Of a stretch of DNA of 9,278 bases, positions 5,683-9,278 are shown piece by piece. Both the position numbers and the translations under genes were made by a program. Origin of the DNA: Verrucomicrobiota bacterium (GTDB lineage Bacteria > Verrucomicrobiota > Verrucomicrobiia > Limisphaerales > JAGWYX01); the NCBI GenBank assembly GCA_018969165.1, contig JAGWYX010000092.1, positions 1 to 9,278 on the forward strand. Reading direction: 5' to 3'. Numbering within the stretch: position 1 is the first letter of the stretch; every line of letters begins with the position of its first letter. Below the pieces are notes generated by a model. It saw only the letters and a list, made by a program, of their open reading frames with translations. It had not been told where the DNA came from and did no database searches.

Positions 5683-6678
5683 TCAAGGCGATGGGGTGCC
5701 GTGTCCAGTCGGGTGGTCGTCCAAGAGGCCGGCCTCCTGGACCTCAGTCCACCGCGCGTCAGGATTGTATTCCTTCATGGCGGCGGCGATCCGGGCAGAG
5801 TGCCTTCCGAGGCTCCGCTGATAGACCACCCCATCCTGGTTGACCAGGAACGTCATGACCCCGGACTCACCCCAGCGCACCGGGTAGGCGACCAGGGCGA
5901 AACCGCCGGACATCTCCCCCTGCTGAACGTAATCCCGCCGGCCACCCGGGGCGGCGGCGCCCTGCCGGGTGAGGATCCTGAAGAAGTAACCGTGAAAGGA
6001 ACGCGGGCCGCTTCCTTTGGTCCAATCGTAATGTTCCAACGAGGCTTCGGCGACAAAGGAAGATAAGGGGCTGGCCTCCTCGCCAGCGGCGGAGGGCCAA
6101 TAGAGACCGTCCTTCTGATCCGGCTGGCTCTTGAGTCGCATCGCGTAGCGGAGGGTCCCATCGGCGCGTGCCATGCGCCGGGCGTAATCGCGCTGCGCCT
6201 TCACGTAAGCGCGGCAAACGCCAATCGCAAAATACTCATCCCGGCCGATATGCCGGTTGATGATTTCCTCCTCCCCCGCCACGGTATCGAACCTCCAAAG
6301 CCCGTTGGTCTTGACCAACGGGATCGGAAATGGCCAGGCCTGCCGCCCGATCTCCAACGTCACCTGGTCGTTCCCTTGCGGCACCGGGTCGCAGCGTTCG
6401 GCCAAATCACGGACGAACTCGGCAAAATGCCGGTCGTCCAACGTCACATCGCCGGTCAGCAGGTTGGTGACCTGCGGTCCGAAGAGTTGTCGCAGCGCCA
6501 GGCGATCATGCCCCTTGGCGGCTTCGATCAGTGCGCGCGTGGCCTCGGCCGGGGAGGCAAATGTGCGTTGCGCTTGGGCCAATTGGTCCTGGCCCAGACT
6601 GCGGCACGGCCAAATTACCAGGAACGATCCCAGCAGGAGGAAAAGGGCAAACACGGAGTTGTGGGTCTTGCAGTTCAT
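5683..6678 (-). CDS. DUF2950 family exported protein
   Basis: This is a 331-residue protein of the DUF2950 family, whose function is unknown. A signal peptide spans about 1-29 (hydrophobic FALFLLLGSFLVIW, then RSLGQ), so it is exported to the periplasm or beyond. The family core is well preserved: GLWRFDTVAGEEEIINRHIG at 126-145, AYVKAQRDYA at 157-166, DGLYWP at 190-195, SPLSSFVAEA at 203-212, FHGYFFRILTRQGAAAPGG at 228-246, GGFALVAYPVRWGESGVMTF at 258-277, and VNQDGVVYQRSLG at 279-291. The family normally ends near the final W, here W310. The last ~20 residues are an extra polar tail. The ATG at 6678 gives a standard signal peptide, but no clear Shine-Dalgarno sequence precedes it. It lies 20 nt downstream of the Gly-rich gene on the same strand and is probably in its operon. 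In other bacteria DUF2950 genes commonly sit beside DUF3300 genes, which also have Gly-rich tails. Confidence 0.9.
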   Translation of the reverse strand: MNCKTHNSVFALFLLLGSFLVIWPCRSLGQDQLAQAQRTFASPAEATRALIEAAKGHDRLALRQLFGPQVTNLLTGDVTLDDRHFAEFVRDLAERCDPVPQGNDQVTLEIGRQAWPFPIPLVKTNGLWRFDTVAGEEEIINRHIGRDEYFAIGVCRAYVKAQRDYARRMARADGTLRYAMRLKSQPDQKDGLYWPSAAGEEASPLSSFVAEASLEHYDWTKGSGPRSFHGYFFRILTRQGAAAPGGRRDYVQQGEMSGGFALVAYPVRWGESGVMTFLVNQDGVVYQRSLGRHSARIAAAMKEYNPDARWTEVQEAGLLDDHPTGHGTPSP

Positions 6679-6698
6679 GTAATCTGGACGGACTGGAA

Positions 6699-7053
6699 CT
6701 ATCGGCCCCGCCCGCCGCCGTGGCCAAACCCGCCCCCGTGGAAGCCGCCTCCGCGGAAGCCGCCGCCAAAGTGGCCAAAGCCGCCCCCGCGAACTCCCGG
6801 CCCCGCCATGCGGCTGCCGAAGCCGCGCCGCCCGAAATTGCGATCGAACCCCCCGTGGTAATCATGTCCGAACACGAACACATCCGGCCCCCAGACGGGG
6901 CCGTAGTAGCCCGGCCCAAAGTAATCATCATAATCCGGTCCAATCCACCCCGGCCCGGCATCGCCGTAGATGCCGAAATCGGCGCAGCCCGGCGCGACGG
7001 CCAGCAGCACGAGCGCCAACCAGCATGCCCAAGGGCATCCGCGACTTGGACAC
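6699..7053 (-). CDS. Gly-rich probable lipoprotein, with a suspected one-base frameshift in the signal peptide
   Basis: I recognise no named family. The frame ending at the TAG at 6699 encodes a hydrophobic segment LALVLLAVAPGC with a lipobox-like APGC (Cys codon 6984-6986). Next is an Asp/Tyr/Pro-rich segment (GWIGPDYDDYFGPGYYGPVW), then a tail of Gly-Phe-His-Arg repeats (GGGFGHFGGGFRGGGFHGGG). In frame, no start gives a normal n-region; the frame stays open back to a TTG at 7280 and ATGs at 7244 and 7241, through Arg/Ala-rich, non-protein-like sequence. One frame over, GTG at 7053 or ATG at 7038 encodes MSKSRMPLGML. Skipping the single G at 7020 joins it to LALVLLAVAPGC, which gives a textbook lipoprotein signal. 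The gene is therefore either frameshifted or affected by a base error. It lies 20 nt upstream of DUF2950, and its Gly-rich tail is like that of DUF3300 proteins. Confidence 0.6.
6702..6810 (-). repeat. Short imperfect GGC-rich repeats encoding a Gly-Phe/His/Arg tail
   Basis: About 35 codons consist of repeated GGC-GGC-TTC-type units. They encode GGGF spaced by H, R or G, with bases alternating in blocks such as CGCGGAGGCGGCTTC and CACGGGGGCGGGTTT. On the plus strand the same bases can be read as Pro-rich proteins, which is an artefact. Confidence 0.6.
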
Positions 7054-7374
7054 TGGCGCTCGGACCTGGCCCCGCCATCGGCGCTGCGAGGTCTCCGGGC
7101 CGCGGCCGCTTGCCCTGGTTGATCCGAAATCGCGGTGGATGGTTCGCCGATTGTGCCGCCCTGACGAGCCCGTGCTACCAACCGCCCTCGGGCGACTACA
7201 GTAGCCCGGGCGAGAGACAAAGAGGTCGGCGTCCCGCTCATCATGCCCCAGAGGTTACGGGACCAGGGGCGAGGTGTCAAACGACGGCGGGCTTCAGGCC
7301 AACTCGAGGCGTGCCACGCTAACCCGCTTCAGGAGGGGCGATACAACTCGCCGACAGGGACGCTGAACCTCGGG
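7054..7374. other. Upstream region of the Gly-rich gene, no recognised gene
   Basis: If the Gly-rich gene starts near 7053, this is about 320 nt without a gene. The minus frame stays open to 7280, but its translation is Arg/Ala-rich and unlike a conserved protein. There are minor palindromes: GCCCTCGGGC at 7184-7193 and CTAC-A-GTAG at 7196-7204. No convincing sigma70 promoter could be assigned on the minus strand. Confidence 0.4.
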
Positions 7375-7408
7375 TAAAAGAAAAGGAGCCTGCAAGCGCA
7401 GGCTCCTT
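7375..7408 (-). terminator. Rho-independent terminator of the MBG-domain gene
   Basis: AAGGAGCCTGC (7383-7393) and GCAGGCTCCTT (7398-7408) form a perfect 11-bp stem with a 4-nt loop. On the minus strand the stem is followed by a T-rich tract (TTCTTTTA). The orientation fits termination of leftward transcription from the gene whose stop is at 7528-7530. Confidence 0.88.
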
Positions 7409-7527
7409 CGTGAATCCAACCAAGGACTCTGGTTTACTGACCCTGGCCGTGAGGCGCTGCGACGGGCGCCCATTGGCCGGCCGACTGGTTCGAGCGTTCA
7501 GTCACCAGGACCGTCCTGTCCGTCCGG
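7409..7527 (-). other. 3' untranslated region between the MBG-domain gene stop and its terminator
   Basis: These 119 nt follow the TAA at 7528-7530. A minus-strand frame, one base off the gene's frame, remains open through the stop and ends at TAA 7434. A 23-codon GTG-started ORF is possible inside it, but it has no conserved features. I treat the stretch as a 3' UTR. Confidence 0.4.
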
Positions 7528-9278
7528 TTAGTGCTGGTCTGCGGCCGGATGGTGAATCTCGATACTCCCATCGCCCAGGACAGTCTGGCCGGCCAGCGGA
7601 TCGATAATCGATGCGTTGGCTTGATTGTCAAAAACCGTCTGGCCGGTCTGCGGGTCCCAGACGAACAGGCGCAGTTGGGCGGGCGTCTTGTGGCCGTGGC
7701 CGGGGATGGCGGACAGGAAGAACCCGTATTGTTTGGGTGGAGCCGGCGGCAAGTGCTGATCGTCGTCCGCAGCCGCGAGGGTTCCAACGCCCTTCAGGTC
7801 GGCGCGGCCGTTCTCGACCACCAGCCAATCCAAGGCCGTTGCTTGGAAGTGGAGATGCACGGGCGCGACGTTGGAATGCGCGTCGTCGTCCCCATTTCCA
7901 GCATTGAACTCGAACTCGACGTGACCGGTCAGTTTGCCGGATTCCGGCGCATACCTGGCTTCCAAACCGAAATGACCTTTGCCGGTGGCGGTCGGTGAGC
8001 CCGGTAACATGCCGGCGGCGACAGGCACCCACCCGCCACCCGTCAAAGACCCGGCTGTCGGATCAATGACGACGACGTATTCCGACTGGTTGCCAACGGT
8101 GTTGGCGCTGGCGGAATGGCCGCCGCTGTCGGTCACGCTCAAGCTGGTGAGGTAAAGGCCGGCGCTCGGGAACGAGACGCTGTTTTGGACGGTGCCGGTC
8201 CAAATGTCGCTGGCGACCACATTGCCCGCGGCGCTGATCGCCGGCAGGGTGGCGCTTTGGAAGGTCCAGGAGACCCCGTAAGCGGGGATGCCGGATTTGT
8301 TGAATGAACCGTCGAATTCAATCGGCGCGTTCACCAGGGCCAGATAACCGGGCTGCGGACCGGTGATGGCGGCCGCCAGCGGCGCCGGGGTGATCGTCAA
8401 GGTGCCGGGAAGCGCGGTCACCGTATAATTCGGCAACCGGTTGTTGGGATCGACCAGCGAAAGGCTGATCGGGTAGGTACCCACGATGCTCCCGATCGTC
8501 GCCGTGGTGGAGTAAACGGCCGAGATCGGATCGCTGTTCTTGATACCGGTGATCGTGCCGGTCAGCGTGGGAAGCGCGACGCCGTACATCACGCTGAGAC
8601 TATCAGCCTGGACGCTCAGCGGCGCGGGATTGATCGTCAGCGCGCCATTGACAAGCGGGCCGAAGCTGTAATTGGCGGCGCTCAAGGTCCCCAGGCCCGG
8701 GGTGACGGTGTAGGACCCGACCGAGCTGCTGGCCGTCGCGCTGGTGCTGAAACTCGGACTGCCACTGATGACCGCCGCCGTGTCACCATTCACGAAGCCG
8801 CTGAACGTGGCGGTAAACGCCGGATTCGCGTCGCCGTAAGTGCGGCTGGCGCTGTTCGCCGACACCGTCAACGGCGCGGGCGTCTCGGTGAGCGTTAATG
8901 TGCTCGTGCCCGTTCCGCCGGCGTTGCTGGCGGAGAGGTTGATCGTGTAGGTGCCCGGGTGGCTGGTCAGCGTGCCGGAGATCAGCCCGCTGGCTGGGTT
9001 CAAACTGAGGCCGGCCGGCAGGCCCGTGGCGGCGTAGTTGGTTGGCGAACCGCTCGCGGTGATCTGATAGCTGAACGCGCTGCCATAAACGCCGCTGGCT
9101 GTCGTTACGCTCGTGATCACCGGCGGCGTCTCCTGGACAACACTGAAGTTGGAAAACACGGTTCCGGGATTGCTGTTACCGAAGAACAAGTAGGTGTTCG
9201 CGCTGTTGAGCCCCAACAATCCCGTAAGTTGCGAGATGCTGAAGGTGTGACTGCCGCTGCCACCGATGCTCGGGATCG
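7528..9278 (-). CDS. Large extracellular protein, C-terminal part: He_PIG, two MBG, PKD-like and post-COAP-1-like domains (5' end outside window)
   Basis: The frame is open to the window edge, so the N-terminus and any signal peptide are missing; the TTG at 9219 is only an internal codon. The visible ~582 residues, numbered from that TTG, begin with the end of a beta-sandwich (FSNFSVV). A putative Ig domain of the He_PIG type follows at about 33-112 (GLPAGLSLNPASGLISGT). Two MBG-type domains come next, at 114-197 and 198-277, with TYGDANPAF and MYGVALPTL. A PKD-like domain spans about 278-386. The C-terminal domain at about 386-558 starts VVIDPTAGSLTGGGW, contains GKGHFGLEARY, WLVVENGRADLKGVGT and VWDPQTGQTVFDNQA, and ends LGDGSIEIHH. 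This pattern matches the domain NCBI calls post-COAP-1. The protein is probably secreted and structural or adhesive. It has its own terminator at 7375-7408. No enzyme motif and no PEP-CTERM signal are seen. Confidence 0.85.
   Translation of the reverse strand, partial: IPSIGGSGSHTFSISQLTGLLGLNSANTYLFFGNSNPGTVFSNFSVVQETPPVITSVTTASGVYGSAFSYQITASGSPTNYAATGLPAGLSLNPASGLISGTLTSHPGTYTINLSASNAGGTGTSTLTLTETPAPLTVSANSASRTYGDANPAFTATFSGFVNGDTAAVISGSPSFSTSATASSSVGSYTVTPGLGTLSAANYSFGPLVNGALTINPAPLSVQADSLSVMYGVALPTLTGTITGIKNSDPISAVYSTTATIGSIVGTYPISLSLVDPNNRLPNYTVTALPGTLTITPAPLAAAITGPQPGYLALVNAPIEFDGSFNKSGIPAYGVSWTFQSATLPAISAAGNVVASDIWTGTVQNSVSFPSAGLYLTSLSVTDSGGHSASANTVGNQSEYVVVIDPTAGSLTGGGWVPVAAGMLPGSPTATGKGHFGLEARYAPESGKLTGHVEFEFNAGNGDDDAHSNVAPVHLHFQATALDWLVVENGRADLKGVGTLAAADDDQHLPPAPPKQYGFFLSAIPGHGHKTPAQLRLFVWDPQTGQTVFDNQANASIIDPLAGQTVLGDGSIEIHHPAADQH
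8386..8880 (-). repeat. Tandem MBG-domain coding repeats
   Basis: Two modules of 84 and 80 residues each begin with PAPL(T/S)V and end G(A/T)LTI(N/T). A third PAPL starts the next domain, so the module boundaries are sharp. Both carry the (T/M)YG motif and the NY(S/T) segment near the end. They are diverged in sequence. Confidence 0.65.

Noticed and set aside
6250..6861. Plus-strand frame with a PPPWPNPPPWKPPPRKPPP tail
   Set aside because: It is the complement of the Gly-rich coding repeats and of DUF2950; not an independent gene.
7184..7214. Small palindromes and the CGGGCGA repeat as an attachment site or mobile-element end
   Set aside because: Too short, no paired copy in the window and no transposase or integrase nearby.
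6531..7322. Plus-strand Pro/Ala-rich frame of 263 codons
   Set aside because: It is antisense to the Gly-rich repeats and the start of DUF2950; its Pro/Ala bias comes from reading GGC repeats on the other strand.

Overview
The window looks like a chromosomal segment from a GC-rich member of the Verrucomicrobiota, probably of the Pedosphaera/Limisphaerales type. The evidence is the gene content: a GloVer tandem-repeat protein (a repeat named for Gloeobacter and Verrucomicrobia), a C-terminal tail of the type ASTNLLNW...ERFYRLLL that is common in secreted proteins of this phylum, MBG/He_PIG/post-COAP-1-like modules, and a DUF2950 protein. There are no rRNA or tRNA genes, CRISPR arrays, insertion sequences or phage genes.

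Left block, plus strand (about 60-2832). This is a probable stress/metal-response cluster. First comes the C-terminal half of a rubrerythrin, with one set of diiron ligands and a complete rubredoxin-type Cys4 knuckle. Its N-terminal half is missing, and the only nearby start with a good ribosome binding site is out of frame across a G6 run. Next are a DUF2231 four-helix membrane protein, an OmpR/CusR-type response regulator, and a sensor kinase overlapping the regulator by 4 bp. The kinase has a short, histidine-rich periplasmic loop, which fits heavy-metal sensing, and an unusually short ATP lid.

Middle (2833-5384, plus strand). A strong sigma70-like promoter (TTGACA-18-TAGAAT) sits almost on top of the start of an 801-codon secreted protein. 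It has a signal peptide, seven GloVer repeats that look like a closed seven-bladed propeller, two PKD domains, a carbohydrate-binding-like jelly roll and the Verrucomicrobia-type C-terminal tail. A 298-nt convergent intergenic gap follows.

Right block, minus strand (5683-7280). A DUF2950 protein is preceded, 20 nt upstream on the same strand, by a small Gly-rich probable lipoprotein. This resembles the DUF3300-DUF2950 pairs of other phyla, but here the partner lacks the DUF3300 body. The lipoprotein's signal peptide is intact only if one base is skipped at about 7020.

Far right (7528-9278, minus strand). The C-terminal part of a large extracellular protein with He_PIG, two MBG, PKD-like and post-COAP-1-like domains runs off the window end. 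A clear intrinsic terminator for it lies at 7375-7408.

I see no proven new system. The points most worth checking are the two single-base frame breaks (rubrerythrin and Gly-rich lipoprotein), the Gly-rich/DUF2950 pair, the apparent Velcro closure of the GloVer propeller, and the atypical His-rich kinase.
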